The position numbers and the translations under genes are program-made. This document shows positions 45,101 through 54,275 of a stretch of 64,000 nt of DNA, one piece after another; the stretch's first letter is position 1; each line of letters starts with the position of its first letter. The stretch covers positions 124,001 to 188,000 of the forward strand of contig NZ_SMOK01000023.1 of NCBI RefSeq assembly GCF_004353925.1. Reading direction: 5' to 3'. This DNA is from Pseudomonas sp. H9. Its GTDB lineage: Bacteria; Pseudomonadota; Gammaproteobacteria; Pseudomonadales; Pseudomonadaceae. The notes below the pieces were generated by a model that searched no databases, was not told the origin of the DNA, and saw only the letters and a list, made by a program, of their open reading frames with translations.

Positions 45101-46444
45101 GTGACAAGCATTTCCCCTCTTCCCCCCGTTGTACTTCGTGATGAAATAGACGTACTGGCAATACTTCAGGCGCTGTGGCGACAAAAAGTACTGATCTCCG
45201 CTGTAGCTTTACTGTTCTCTCTGCTAGCTGCAGTGTATGTCTATTCGGTCACGCCCGAGTACGAGGTCAGCACCATTCTGCGACCTGCTGCTTTGAATGA
45301 TTTAGATGAGTTAAATCGGTCTAAGGTTTATTCGCTGCCACCAGGGGAGGCCCTAGTCCGTGTTGGGGCTGCTCTCGACTCTTATGAAACTCGACTAGGC
45401 TACTTCCGTTCAAATACCGGGCTACAAGCAGCATTCAGTAGGTCTGGGCGCACGCCGGAACAAGCCTTTGAGGCTTTTAATCGCACTGCTTTGAAGCTGG
45501 TTCAGCCCGATCCTAAAAAAACGGATTTGTTGAGTTCTTTCATTGGACTTGAAATGCGCTATCCGCAAGAAGTCGATGGGAAAGAGGCGCTTAACGGCTT
45601 GGTGCAATATGCAATCGAAAGCGAGCGCCGACAGATAACTGAAGACCTCAAGGTGATCATTGGTAACCGCATCAAAGAGGTGGATGCCAATTTAGTGGCG
45701 GCACGTGTTAAACATGACGCGGCAAAGGAGGGGAAAATCGCAGGGTTGCTAGAGGCTGATAATCTAAAGCGAGCCGAGTTGAATGACGAGTTAAGGGCGT
45801 TGAGAGTGCAGCTCAATCTGCGCCGTGATGACCGGATCGCGCAACTGAATGAAGCAATCTCAATTGCCCGATCCCTTGGCCTGAAGAAGCCTACAACCCC
45901 TTCAGCCATGGGGCGTAGCGAGGCAGAAGTCACTGGTAATGTTATTACCGAGGTCAACAACCAGCAGGTCCCGCTGTATTTTCTAGGTACGGATGCCCTA
46001 GAGGCCGAACAGCAAGCCCTTCGAAAGCGTTTGTCAAATGATTTCGTTGATCCGCGTATTGCTCAAATACGCAAAGAACTCCTGTTGTTGAGTAGCAACC
46101 GGCAGGTCCAGATACTCCAGCAGCGCCAAAATGAAGAGTTGTTTGTGAAGGGTATCGAGTCTCTGAGGGCTGAACGGACTCGGTTGATGAACATATCCAC
46201 TGATATGAGTGGATTACGTTTGGTCAGCATTGATCGTCTGGCAGTAGAGCCGACCAGTCCGGTCAAGCCCAATAGATCAATGTACATTGCCCTAGGGTTG
46301 ATCTTAGGTGGAATCATTGGGTGTATTATCGCATTGCTACGTTATGCGTTCAAAAAGCGACGTCGCGAGCAGGCGCGTATCTCATCGGCTATGGCGAAAA
46401 ATTTCGATACAGGTATCAATTCGCCATCATTGGTGGTGAGGTGA
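45101..46444 (+). CDS. Second Wzz-type chain-length determinant
   Basis: A protein of about 447 residues from GTG 45101 (or 461 from ATG 45059). It has the DEIDVLAILQALWRQK entry, TM1 near VLISAVALLFSLLAAVYVY, a longer periplasmic domain than its neighbour, the PTSPVKPNRS proline motif and TM2 near 400. The periplasmic region carries many charged heptad-like helices. Its larger size and low identity to the first Wzz suggest a different modal length or a different partner polymerase. Start choice is uncertain because no strong ribosome site is seen at either position. Confidence 0.85.
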   Translation: MTSISPLPPVVLRDEIDVLAILQALWRQKVLISAVALLFSLLAAVYVYSVTPEYEVSTILRPAALNDLDELNRSKVYSLPPGEALVRVGAALDSYETRLGYFRSNTGLQAAFSRSGRTPEQAFEAFNRTALKLVQPDPKKTDLLSSFIGLEMRYPQEVDGKEALNGLVQYAIESERRQITEDLKVIIGNRIKEVDANLVAARVKHDAAKEGKIAGLLEADNLKRAELNDELRALRVQLNLRRDDRIAQLNEAISIARSLGLKKPTTPSAMGRSEAEVTGNVITEVNNQQVPLYFLGTDALEAEQQALRKRLSNDFVDPRIAQIRKELLLLSSNRQVQILQQRQNEELFVKGIESLRAERTRLMNISTDMSGLRLVSIDRLAVEPTSPVKPNRSMYIALGLILGGIIGCIIALLRYAFKKRRREQARISSAMAKNFDTGINSPSLVVR

Positions 46445-47184
46445 TCGGGATTTCCAGCTGATAACCCATTCAGCTGTGATGGATTGATCAGTTAACTTTT
46501 GCATGTAGATGAGCTTCGGTCCTCCGTACTATACGAGTGACTTGCTATGTGCTCCGCACAGGTTGATGCTTAGCGCTTGCGGGTGCCGCATGTGTCTCCT
46601 TGGTTGGCAGAGGGCTATACAGCCAACTCGACAAGCTTTCGCCTGGAGGACGGGTCTCGAACCTGAGTCCAAAGTCGCTGGATACTTTTACGCTTGACGC
46701 AAGGAAGGCGGAGTTGTTCTTTTGTTGGCAGCCCTCAGTGGTTGCTGATGAGCTATTTGAGCGGCTCAGCTACAGCAAGCGTTGGGCCCAGCTGTGCAGC
46801 ACTCTCCAGGTTTGAAGGTGAGTCTTGACATTGATGGATTTGCCAAAGCAGATCTCATTTTTTTGGAGAAGGACGGCGAAAGACGCGTTATTCTATTGAA
46901 AGATAGGTTCAATCGACAGTAGGTGCCCAGCGTGTCGCTTGTGAGCTTGGCAAAATAAGGTAGTCAGCAACACCTCCGTACTGCCGAAACTGAAGAAAGC
47001 TCGCTGGAAATGCAAAAACACAGCGATGCAAGCACTTCACAAGGGAGCTTGCTGCTCGTTGATAGGATTGCCTGTCAGGCAGTGTGCATAGAACTGCGCA
47101 GGGCAGGGACCGATTTACAGTTTTTTAGACCTCAGCCAGATGTCGGCTGAGTTAAATAAAATCTACATAGGAACAATTCGGGGC
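46445..47184. other. 740-base gap between the wzz genes and the legionaminate operon
   Basis: This stretch has no intact gene. Its middle part (about 46567-46922) looks like a decayed coding sequence, listed separately. From 46959 to 47150 one frame stays open for 63 codons on the plus strand (…KHSDASTSQGSLLLVDRIAC…), with no start codon near its beginning and no recognisable domain. The last 35 bases before legB should hold its ribosome site (ATAGGAACAATTCGGGGC). No insertion-sequence ends were recognised. Confidence 0.5.
46567..46922 (+). pseudogene. Decayed gene, frames joined by a frameshift; function unknown
   Basis: Two plus-strand frames read as coherent protein when joined near 46763. 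The first gives …GRGLYSQLDKLSPGGRVSNL… and ends …SVVADELFER. It continues in another frame as AAQLQQALGPAVQHSPGLKV, then …DIDGFAKADLIFLEKDGERR… and a stop at 46920-46922. No initiation codon with a ribosome site is seen, and the first frame is closed by a stop at 46564. A third frame is also open over 46574-46643 (HVSPWLAEGYTANSTSFRLE), so more than one indel may have occurred. I do not recognise the family. It is probably a leftover of an earlier O-antigen gene content. Confidence 0.4.
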
Positions 47185-48165
47185 ATGAAAAAGGTATTGG
47201 TGACAGGAGCTGATGGGTTCATTGGCTCACATTTGACCGAAATGCTGGCGGCTCAAGGCTATCATGTCAAAGCCCTTTCCCAGTACAACTCATTTAATAA
47301 TTGGGGGTGGCTGGAAGATGTCAACTGCCGAGATTCGATTGAAGTCGTCAGTGGTGATGTCAGAGACCCTCATTTCTGCAAGCATATTACAAAGGATGTC
47401 GATGTCGTTTACCATTTGGCAGCTTTGATTGCAATTCCTTACTCTTATGTTGCGCCCGACAGCTACGTCGATACAAATATCAAAGGCACGTTGAACATTT
47501 GCCAAGCTGCTCTGGATAATGGAGTGTCGCGCGTCATCCATACCTCAACCAGTGAGGTTTATGGTACGGCCCAATATGTCCCCATCGACGAAAAGCACCC
47601 TCTTCAAGCCCAGTCTCCTTACAGTGCTTCCAAAATTGGCGCTGATGCCATGGCGATGAGTTTTTTCAACGCGTTCAATCTGCCTCTTACCATTGCGCGA
47701 CCCTTCAATACCTACGGTCCCCGACAGTCAGCGCGTGCTGTAATTCCAACGATCATTACCCAGATTGCAAGTGGGATGAAGCAGATTAAGCTAGGTGATG
47801 TATCGCCAACTCGAGACTTCAACTATGTGTTGGATACTTGTCGGGGGTTCTTGGCGTTGGCCAATTGTGAAGAAGCTATTGGTCAGACGGTCAATATTGG
47901 CTCGAATTATGAAATATCAGTGGGGGATACTTTAAACCTCATTAAGGAAATAATGGGTAGTGACGTAGAGTTTCTCCAAGATGACCAACGTTTACGCCCG
48001 GAAAAATCGGAAGTATTTCGTTTGTGGTGCGATAACAGTAAAATTCAGGGGCTGACCGGTTTCAAGCCAGACTACTCCATTCGCCATGGACTGGAAAAAA
48101 CCATTGAGTGGCTGGTGCGTCCTGAGAATCTCTCCAAGTACAAAGCCGATATCTATAACGTGTGA
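47185..48165 (+). CDS. legB: NDP-N-acetylglucosamine 4,6-dehydratase LegB
   Basis: This 326-residue extended SDR has the NAD-binding TGADGFIGSHLTE near residue 7, catalytic TSTSEVYG near 119-126 and YSASK near 150, and the substrate-loop RPFNTYGPRQSARAVIPTII. The sequence runs closely parallel to the Campylobacter jejuni LegB as I recall it (YNSFN.WGW, HLAALIAIPYSY, DTNIKGTLN). That enzyme makes the 4-keto-6-deoxy intermediate from GDP-GlcNAc in legionaminic acid synthesis. The ATG at 47185 begins MKKVLVTG; the upstream ATG at 47140 adds an unsupported segment. It opens the nonulosonate operon, with legC 7 bases downstream. Confidence 0.88.
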   Translation: MKKVLVTGADGFIGSHLTEMLAAQGYHVKALSQYNSFNNWGWLEDVNCRDSIEVVSGDVRDPHFCKHITKDVDVVYHLAALIAIPYSYVAPDSYVDTNIKGTLNICQAALDNGVSRVIHTSTSEVYGTAQYVPIDEKHPLQAQSPYSASKIGADAMAMSFFNAFNLPLTIARPFNTYGPRQSARAVIPTIITQIASGMKQIKLGDVSPTRDFNYVLDTCRGFLALANCEEAIGQTVNIGSNYEISVGDTLNLIKEIMGSDVEFLQDDQRLRPEKSEVFRLWCDNSKIQGLTGFKPDYSIRHGLEKTIEWLVRPENLSKYKADIYNV

Positions 48166-48172
48166 GGATGGT

Positions 48173-49324
48173 ATGTACGATTCTCTGATTGGTTTCATTC
48201 GCGAATATTTCGGGACGACGGAGTTTATTCCTTTGCATGCACCGATTTTTATCGGTAAAGAGCGGGAGTATGTCAACGCTACTCTTGAATCCACGTTTGT
48301 CTCGAGTGTCGGGGCATTCGTCGACCAGTTCGAGAGTCGTATGGCCGCTTTCACTGGTAGTGAGCGAGCTATCGCCACTGTTAATGGCACTGCAGCGTTG
48401 CACATGGCTTTGCTATTAGCAGACGTCCAGCCCGGCGAGTTGGTGATTACTCAGCCATTAACCTTTGTTGCGACGTGTAATGCGATTGCATATTGCGGTG
48501 CCGAGCCGGTTTTCGTGGATGTTGATCTGCACACAATGGGTTTATCGCCGTGGGCAATGGAGAGCTGGCTCACGGAGAACGCCTACGTTGACGTGGAGGG
48601 ACGGTGCCGAGCTAAGATCAATGACAAAGTTATAAAAGCATGCTTGCCTATGCATACCTTTGGTCATCCTGTCGAGCTCGATGCGCTAATCGAATGTTGT
48701 AAGCGCTGGGGCTTGACACTAGTTGAAGATGCTGCTGAGTCTCTTGGAAGCCTTTACAAAGGTCGCCATACAGGTACTTTCGGTACATTGGGCACCCTAA
48801 GCTTTAACGGGAACAAGGTTATTACAACTGGCGGTGGCGGTATGATCTTGACCAACGCCCGATTGGGGAGCCGGGCGAAGCACCTCACAACAACAGCCAA
48901 GCTTAGCCATGCCTATGAGTTTCGGCATGACGAGGTTGGCTACAACTACAGATTGCCCAACCTAAACGCAGCACTTGGGTGTGCGCAACTTGAGCAGTTG
49001 GACCGTTTTATTGCGGTTAAGCGCCAACTTGCTGCTTTTTATGAACATGAGCTTGAGGGCACAGGGCTGGTCTTTTTCAAAGAGCCTGCGGAGTGCCGTT
49101 CAAATTATTGGCTAAATGCTGTCATTTGCGAAAACTCAAAACAGCGTGATGAGTTACTTGAGGCTACCAATGCTCAGAATGTAATGACTAGGCCTATCTG
49201 GGCACTTATGAACAAGTTACCAGCATATGATACTTGCCTAAAAGGAGACCTGAGCAACGCTGAGTGGCTCGAGGCTAGGGTTGTAAATTTGCCGAGCAGC
49301 GTACTGCCGAGTGCAATCGTATGA
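48173..49324 (+). CDS. legC: PLP aminotransferase LegC
   Basis: A 383-residue DegT/DnrJ/EryC1-family aminotransferase that would add the 4-amino group to the LegB product. Visible are NGTAALHMALLLADV for cofactor-phosphate binding, VEDAAESLGS with the pyridine-contacting aspartate, and the PLP lysine in SFNGNKVITTGGGGM. The N-terminal YDSLIGFIREYFGT and IPLHAPIFIGKE are typical of the LegC subgroup. GAGGA precedes the ATG. The stop overlaps the next gene as ATGA. Confidence 0.88.
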   Translation: MYDSLIGFIREYFGTTEFIPLHAPIFIGKEREYVNATLESTFVSSVGAFVDQFESRMAAFTGSERAIATVNGTAALHMALLLADVQPGELVITQPLTFVATCNAIAYCGAEPVFVDVDLHTMGLSPWAMESWLTENAYVDVEGRCRAKINDKVIKACLPMHTFGHPVELDALIECCKRWGLTLVEDAAESLGSLYKGRHTGTFGTLGTLSFNGNKVITTGGGGMILTNARLGSRAKHLTTTAKLSHAYEFRHDEVGYNYRLPNLNAALGCAQLEQLDRFIAVKRQLAAFYEHELEGTGLVFFKEPAECRSNYWLNAVICENSKQRDELLEATNAQNVMTRPIWALMNKLPAYDTCLKGDLSNAEWLEARVVNLPSSVLPSAIV

Positions 49325-50472
49325 AGCGGCGTGTCGCAGTATTCACCGGTACTCGCGCCGAATACGGGCTGTTGTACTGGTTGCTGAGTGAGCTGAGAGC
49401 GTCTCCTTCGGTCGACCTGCAGCTGATCGTTAGCGGAATGCATTTGTCGCCTGAATTTGGTGATACTTGGAAAGCCATTACTCAAGACGGTTTCGATATA
49501 GACGCCAAAGTGGAAATGCTGCTGTCTTCTGATAGTCCTGTGGGTGTTGTTAAGTCTATTGGGGTTGGGCTGCTGGGCTTTGCTGATACGCTTGAGCGAC
49601 TCAAGCCAGATTGCTTAGTCATTTTGGGGGATCGTTACGAAGCTTTGGCTGTGGCCCAGTGCGCGATGATTATGAGAGTCCCTATTGCGCATCTTCACGG
49701 GGGGGAGGTTACTGAAGGGGCTTATGATGACGCAATACGCCATAGTATTACCAAGATGTCCTATCTGCATTTTGTTGCAACGGACGTTTATCGCAAGCGT
49801 GTAATCCAGTTAGGTGAGTCACCTGATCGGGTTTTTAATGTTGGCGCCATTGGACTTGAGCATTTTAATCGCAGTCCGGTGATGAGTCTTGAGGAGTTGA
49901 GTCGGAGTTTGGGGTTCGAGTTGAAACAACCCTTTATGCTGATCACTTACCATCCAGTGACGCTAGAGGGAGAAGAGCCGGCGCAGGCATTTTGTTCGTT
50001 GCTAGCTGCTCTCGATCAATTCCCCGATCGGCAAGTGATCATTACCTACCCCAACGCTGATAACGGGGGGCGAGCTATAATTCCGTTGATAGAGACTTAC
50101 GCCAACAGTTATCCGCAACGTGTCAAGGCCATAGCTTCACTGGGATTCAAGCGATATCACAGCGCGTTGAAGCATGCTTTGGTTGTTGTAGGCAACTCCT
50201 CAAGCGGAATTATCGAAGCACCCAGCTTGGGAGTACCATCAGTTGATGTTGGAATCCGCCAGCGAGGGCGCCTGGCAGCTGAATCGGTCCTCCATTGTTC
50301 TGCTGATGTGCAGGAGATTACGGATGCAATCGCGAAAGCGTCGTCTCCCGCGTTTCAAGAGCTGAGCCGTACTGTTGTCAATCCCTATGGCGATGGTCAC
50401 ACTGTGGAGCGTATCGTTGAGATCTTGACGACATTTGAAATGCAGCCTACGAAGCCCTTCTTCGATGCATAA
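49321..50472 (+). CDS. legG: Hydrolysing NDP-sugar 2-epimerase LegG/NeuC
   Basis: This 383-residue NeuC-family enzyme releases NDP while inverting C2, yielding the 2,4-diacetamido-2,4,6-trideoxy-mannose precursor (or ManNAc for true NeuC). Motifs are TGTRAEYGLLYWLL at the N-terminus, ILGDRYEALA near 101, HLHGGEVTEGAYDD near 122 and VGNSSSGIIEAPS near 290. Neighbouring legB and legC favour the legionaminate substrate over sialic acid. It is coupled to legC by a 4-base overlap. Confidence 0.88.
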   Translation: MKRRVAVFTGTRAEYGLLYWLLSELRASPSVDLQLIVSGMHLSPEFGDTWKAITQDGFDIDAKVEMLLSSDSPVGVVKSIGVGLLGFADTLERLKPDCLVILGDRYEALAVAQCAMIMRVPIAHLHGGEVTEGAYDDAIRHSITKMSYLHFVATDVYRKRVIQLGESPDRVFNVGAIGLEHFNRSPVMSLEELSRSLGFELKQPFMLITYHPVTLEGEEPAQAFCSLLAALDQFPDRQVIITYPNADNGGRAIIPLIETYANSYPQRVKAIASLGFKRYHSALKHALVVVGNSSSGIIEAPSLGVPSVDVGIRQRGRLAAESVLHCSADVQEITDAIAKASSPAFQELSRTVVNPYGDGHTVERIVEILTTFEMQPTKPFFDA

Positions 50473-50481
50473 GGTACAAAA

Positions 50482-51558
50482 ATGAACAAACAGAAGGTTT
50501 ATGTAATCGCAGAGGCCGGTGTTAATCACAATGGGCAACGCGACCTTGCATTCTCGCTGATTGATGCGGCTGCTGCAGCTGGTGCCGACGCCGTCAAATT
50601 TCAGACATTCAGTGCTGAGCTTCTAGCTTCACGGTTTGCACCAAAGGCAAGCTATCAGAAAGCTTCGACGTCAGAGTCCGAAAGCCAGTTAGAAATGTTG
50701 CGCAAGCTAGAGTTGCCTCAGCAATGGCATGTAGAGCTCCAGGCTCATGCTCGTGCCCAAGGCATTGAGTTTTTGTCTACTGCTTTCGATTCCGCCAGTT
50801 TGGAATTTCTGATTGGGCTAGACATGGCCATGTTCAAGATTCCTTCTGGAGAAATAACCAACGGTCCATTGCTCTGGCGTTTTGCACGTACCTTCAAGCC
50901 GCTGATTGTTTCGACCGGTATGGCGACTCTGAGTGAAGTTGAACAAGCCTTAGCTATCATCGCTCATGCACGACTAAATGAAGAAGAACCAGCCCATTTG
51001 GATGAGATTTGGAAATGCTGGGCACGTTCCGAGGCGCGTGAATCCTTGCAAGGCTGGGTGACTTTGCTTCACTGCACGTCGCAGTACCCAACGCCCATGC
51101 ATGAAGTCAATCTGAGAGCTATGGACACCCTTGCTTCGACTTTTTCCCTTCCGGTCGGTTATTCGGATCATACCGCTGGGGGACTCATTTCTACCGCAGC
51201 CGTTGCTCGCGGGGCGTGTGTGATTGAAAAACATTTCACCCTTGATCGTAAGCTCCCAGGGCCGGATCATGCTGCATCGTTAGAGCCTGAAGAACTCAAA
51301 CGTTTAGTCTTAGATATTCGAGAGCTGGAAGTTGCTCTTGGTGACTCCTTCAAGGCACCTCAACCAAGCGAGTGGGATACCCGGTTGGCAGCGAGGCAAC
51401 AGATCATTGCATCAAAATCGATACGGAAAGGTAGCGTTATCGAATCCGATCAATTGACCACCGCCCGATGTGGATCAGGGTTGATGCCGACCCATATTTG
51501 GAGTCTGGTAGGGCAGGTTGCACAGCGGGATTACGCGGTAGGAGAAGTTATCCAGTGA
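50482..51558 (+). CDS. legI: Nonulosonic acid synthase LegI (NeuB family)
   Basis: The 358-residue protein condenses a 6-deoxy-mannose-type sugar with phosphoenolpyruvate to give legionaminic acid or a stereoisomer. The TIM barrel contains AEAGVNHNGQRDLAF, GADAVKFQTF, FKIPSGEITNGPLL, SDHTAGGL and IEKHFTLDR with metal ligands. A C-terminal antifreeze-like SAF domain occupies about 285-358. LegI, PseI and NeuB cannot be separated by eye, but no pseudaminate-specific genes are present. Nine bases separate it from legG, and its stop overlaps legH. Confidence 0.88.
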   Translation: MNKQKVYVIAEAGVNHNGQRDLAFSLIDAAAAAGADAVKFQTFSAELLASRFAPKASYQKASTSESESQLEMLRKLELPQQWHVELQAHARAQGIEFLSTAFDSASLEFLIGLDMAMFKIPSGEITNGPLLWRFARTFKPLIVSTGMATLSEVEQALAIIAHARLNEEEPAHLDEIWKCWARSEARESLQGWVTLLHCTSQYPTPMHEVNLRAMDTLASTFSLPVGYSDHTAGGLISTAAVARGACVIEKHFTLDRKLPGPDHAASLEPEELKRLVLDIRELEVALGDSFKAPQPSEWDTRLAARQQIIASKSIRKGSVIESDQLTTARCGSGLMPTHIWSLVGQVAQRDYAVGEVIQ

Positions 51559-52193
51559 ACTCGCGTCCTCATATCATCATTGGCGCAGGCGGCCATTCCA
51601 AGGTATTGCTTGCCTTGGCAAGAGCTTCAGGGCTGTCCGTCGAGGGTGTATGTGCTCCAGAGCTCGCCGATCAGCGCGGAAGTCTTTGGCGTGGGGTTAA
51701 GGTCTTAGGAGGCGATGATGCACTGGATATGCTCGATCCGGAGCAAGTGCTGTTGATTCATGGGGTTGGTCAGTTGCCGCGCAATTTTGTAAGGCAGCGT
51801 ATACATGATCGGTTGAAAGCCAAGGGGTTTAAATTCGCTACATTAGTGCATCCCTACACCTGGATTGATGAAACTGTTGTTTTAGGCGAGGGAGTGCAGA
51901 TTATGGCAGGTGCCATCATCCAGCCTGATGTCACAATAGGAGCAGGGACAATCATCAATACCGGAGCAAGCGTTGACCACGACTGTCGAGTTGGAGCGCA
52001 TGTGCACGTCGGGCCTGGCGCAGTGCTATGTGGGAATGTTGCAGTTCAGGAAGAGGTATTCATCGCCACGGGCTGTACTGTGTTACCAGGGCTTACCGTT
52101 GCACGTGGTGCGATAGTTGGTGCGGGTACAACATTGGTCCAGGACCTGGCTAAGCACCAATGTGTGATCGGGCCGACAGCAAGACTAAGGTGA
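51555..52193 (+). CDS. legH: NeuD/LegH-type sugar O/N-acyltransferase
   Basis: A 212-residue left-handed beta-helix acetyltransferase. The N-terminal NAD-like fold begins IIIGAGGHSKVLLALARASG, and hexapeptide repeats follow (VQIMAGAIIQPDVTIGAGTII, NTGASVDHDCRVGAHVHVGPG), with the catalytic histidine in VDHDC. In legionaminate pathways LegH N-acetylates the 4-amino intermediate between LegC and LegG. The GTG start overlaps the legI stop (GTGA), the standard arrangement in such operons. Confidence 0.85.
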   Translation: MNSRPHIIIGAGGHSKVLLALARASGLSVEGVCAPELADQRGSLWRGVKVLGGDDALDMLDPEQVLLIHGVGQLPRNFVRQRIHDRLKAKGFKFATLVHPYTWIDETVVLGEGVQIMAGAIIQPDVTIGAGTIINTGASVDHDCRVGAHVHVGPGAVLCGNVAVQEEVFIATGCTVLPGLTVARGAIVGAGTTLVQDLAKHQCVIGPTARLR

Positions 52194-52217
52194 TTTAATA
52201 AACATGATGAGTGAGAA

Positions 52218-53270
52218 ATGACAATGAGACCTTGGGAGTTGACCCTGACGGGGCCTCTGACGACGCTTGAAGAAGCCATAGCCATACTGGATCGTGTGGC
52301 TCTGCGTATAGTGTTGGTCATCGATGATCAGAATCGCTTGTTGGGCACGCTAACCGATGGAGATGTTCGTCGTGCCTTGCTCAAGCGTTACTCACTCAGC
52401 GCGCCGGTGCAAGATGTTATGTGTAGCTCACCTCGAACAGCGGAACGAGGGTGGAGCAAGGACCGTGTCTTGGCTGTGATGGAGAAGTATCAACTTTTGC
52501 AGATTCCAGTCCTTGGCGATGAGGGCGTGGTAGTTGGTCTTGAGACGTTGCATGACCTAGTCAACCCTCCAAAGCAGGACAACCCGGTGTTTCTCATGGC
52601 AGGCGGGTTTGGCACGAGGTTGCGTCCCTTGACCCATAACTGTCCAAAACCTTTGCTCAAAGTGGGTGAAAAACCCATTCTCGAGTTGATTTTGGAGAGC
52701 TTCATCAAGTCTGGTTTCCATAATTTTTATATTTCGACGCATTACATGCCGGAAATGATCCGAGCCCATTTCGGAGATGGCAGTCAATGGGGAGTGACCA
52801 TTCATTACATCCACGAACAAGAACCACTCGGAACAGGTGGTGCTCTGGGACTATTACCTCATAATGAGATAAATCTTCCGTTAATCGTGATGAATGGTGA
52901 CTTGCTGACCACCCTTGATTTTCGGAGTCTTCTTGAATTTCATGAGGAAAAGGGTGGGGTTGCTACCATGTGTGTTCGCGAACATGAATATTGCGTTCCG
53001 TACGGTGTTGTTCAAAGCGATGGGCACAAAGTTCGCGCAATGGTGGAAAAACCTGTGCAGAAATTTTTCATCAATGCCGGGATCTACGTGCTAGCACCGG
53101 AGCTCGTAAGATCTGTGCCTTATGCTACGCGCATTGATATGCCTACTCTGCTGGAAAATGAGATTGAGCATGGGAACGATGTCAGTATGTTCCCATTGCA
53201 CGAATATTGGCTGGATATTGGTCGTATGGAGGACTTCCAGAAGGCCCAGCAAGAGTTTGGGCACTTATGA
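52218..53270 (+). CDS. ptmE: CBS-domain sugar-1-phosphate nucleotidyltransferase PtmE
   Basis: This 350-residue protein has two N-terminal CBS motifs (about residues 5-115; LGTLTDGDVRRALL is the typical CBS end). The nucleotidyltransferase domain starts with VFLMAGGFGTRLRPLTHNCP, then GTGGALGLL, VMNGDLLT and EKP. The CBS plus nucleotidyltransferase layout is that of C. jejuni PtmE, which makes GDP-glucosamine from glucosamine-1-phosphate for the GDP-linked legionaminate route. The CBS pair may sense nucleotides. The stop overlaps the next ATG. Confidence 0.82.
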   Translation: MTMRPWELTLTGPLTTLEEAIAILDRVALRIVLVIDDQNRLLGTLTDGDVRRALLKRYSLSAPVQDVMCSSPRTAERGWSKDRVLAVMEKYQLLQIPVLGDEGVVVGLETLHDLVNPPKQDNPVFLMAGGFGTRLRPLTHNCPKPLLKVGEKPILELILESFIKSGFHNFYISTHYMPEMIRAHFGDGSQWGVTIHYIHEQEPLGTGGALGLLPHNEINLPLIVMNGDLLTTLDFRSLLEFHEEKGGVATMCVREHEYCVPYGVVQSDGHKVRAMVEKPVQKFFINAGIYVLAPELVRSVPYATRIDMPTLLENEIEHGNDVSMFPLHEYWLDIGRMEDFQKAQQEFGHL

Positions 53271-54274
53271 ACGCCTCAAACTGTTGCCTAGTGATAGGTA
53301 GTGGAAGTATAGCGAAGCGCCATATTCGCAATCTCCGGTTAGTACTACCCGGAACTTCGGTACATTGTGTTTCGGCATCAGGACGGCAACTGAAGCTTGA
53401 AGAAGTACATGCAGATGTTGTCCACTCAAGCCTAGAGAGTGCGATCGCTACCGGTCCAATTTGCGCAATTGTTGCTTCACCAGCGCCCTGGCATCTATCC
53501 CATGCGAATCAATTGATGGCGGCTGGCATCCCTGTGCTAATTGAAAAACCTCTAGTTGTAACAACGCAAGATGCTATAGAGATTGCCGCGCAGGCTGTTC
53601 GGCATAATGCGTACGTCGACATTGGTTATAATTTGCGATTTCTTCCCTCGGCACGTTGTGTAAAGGACCTCATCCAACAGGAGAGCTTGGGGCGCATCTA
53701 CTCCGTGCATGCTGACGTAGGTCAATATTTGCCGGATTGGCGGCCAATGACTGATTTCAGGCATAACGTATCTGCTCAAAGATCCCTTGGTGGTGGGGTC
53801 TTGCTAGAGTTGAGTCACGAGCTTGACTACCTTAATTGGCTGTTTGGGCCTGTCGTCTCGGTTTATTGTAAAGTTAAAAACACCGGGGCTCTCGACATCG
53901 ATGTTGAAGACTGTGTGGATGCAATGCTCACTTTTTCCGACGATATAGTGGCCACGTTGCACATGGATTTTTTACAGCGTGCCCCCATGCGCACCTGCAA
54001 GATAATTGGAGATAAAGGCACAATTGTTTGGAACCTAAATCACAATCATGTTGACTTTTATGGTCCTGCTGGTTTGGTTCGCAGAGTGTATGAGGGGAGC
54101 GATTATGATCGTAACGATATGTATGTTGCTGAGCTCCGGAACTTTGTAAATATGTTCAAACATGACGCTGCTGCTAGCGTGACCTTGCAAGAAGCAACCC
54201 ATACCCTGTGTTTGATTGAAGCAATGCGCCAGTCCTCCGATCAGGGGCTCCCTGTGAATATTAAGAAGGTTTAG
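53267..54274 (+). CDS. ptmF: Gfo/Idh/MocA oxidoreductase, PtmF position
   Basis: A 335-residue NAD(P)-dependent oxidoreductase with Rossmann motif VIGSGSIAKRHIRNL, the family EKP motif in VLIEKPLVV near residue 100, and the conserved histidine in LLELSHELDYLNWLFG. It stands between ptmE and legF, exactly where ptmF lies in C. jejuni. There PtmF with PtmA is proposed to supply glucosamine-6-phosphate for the pathway. Substrate specificity cannot be read from sequence. It is coupled to ptmE by an ATGA overlap. Confidence 0.72.
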   Translation: MNASNCCLVIGSGSIAKRHIRNLRLVLPGTSVHCVSASGRQLKLEEVHADVVHSSLESAIATGPICAIVASPAPWHLSHANQLMAAGIPVLIEKPLVVTTQDAIEIAAQAVRHNAYVDIGYNLRFLPSARCVKDLIQQESLGRIYSVHADVGQYLPDWRPMTDFRHNVSAQRSLGGGVLLELSHELDYLNWLFGPVVSVYCKVKNTGALDIDVEDCVDAMLTFSDDIVATLHMDFLQRAPMRTCKIIGDKGTIVWNLNHNHVDFYGPAGLVRRVYEGSDYDRNDMYVAELRNFVNMFKHDAAASVTLQEATHTLCLIEAMRQSSDQGLPVNIKKV

Positions 54275-54275
54275 C

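Noticed and set aside
46509..46697. 62-codon plus-strand frame in the wzz-legB gap
   Set aside because: Cysteine- and proline-rich translation with no ribosome site; it overlaps the better supported decayed-gene frames.
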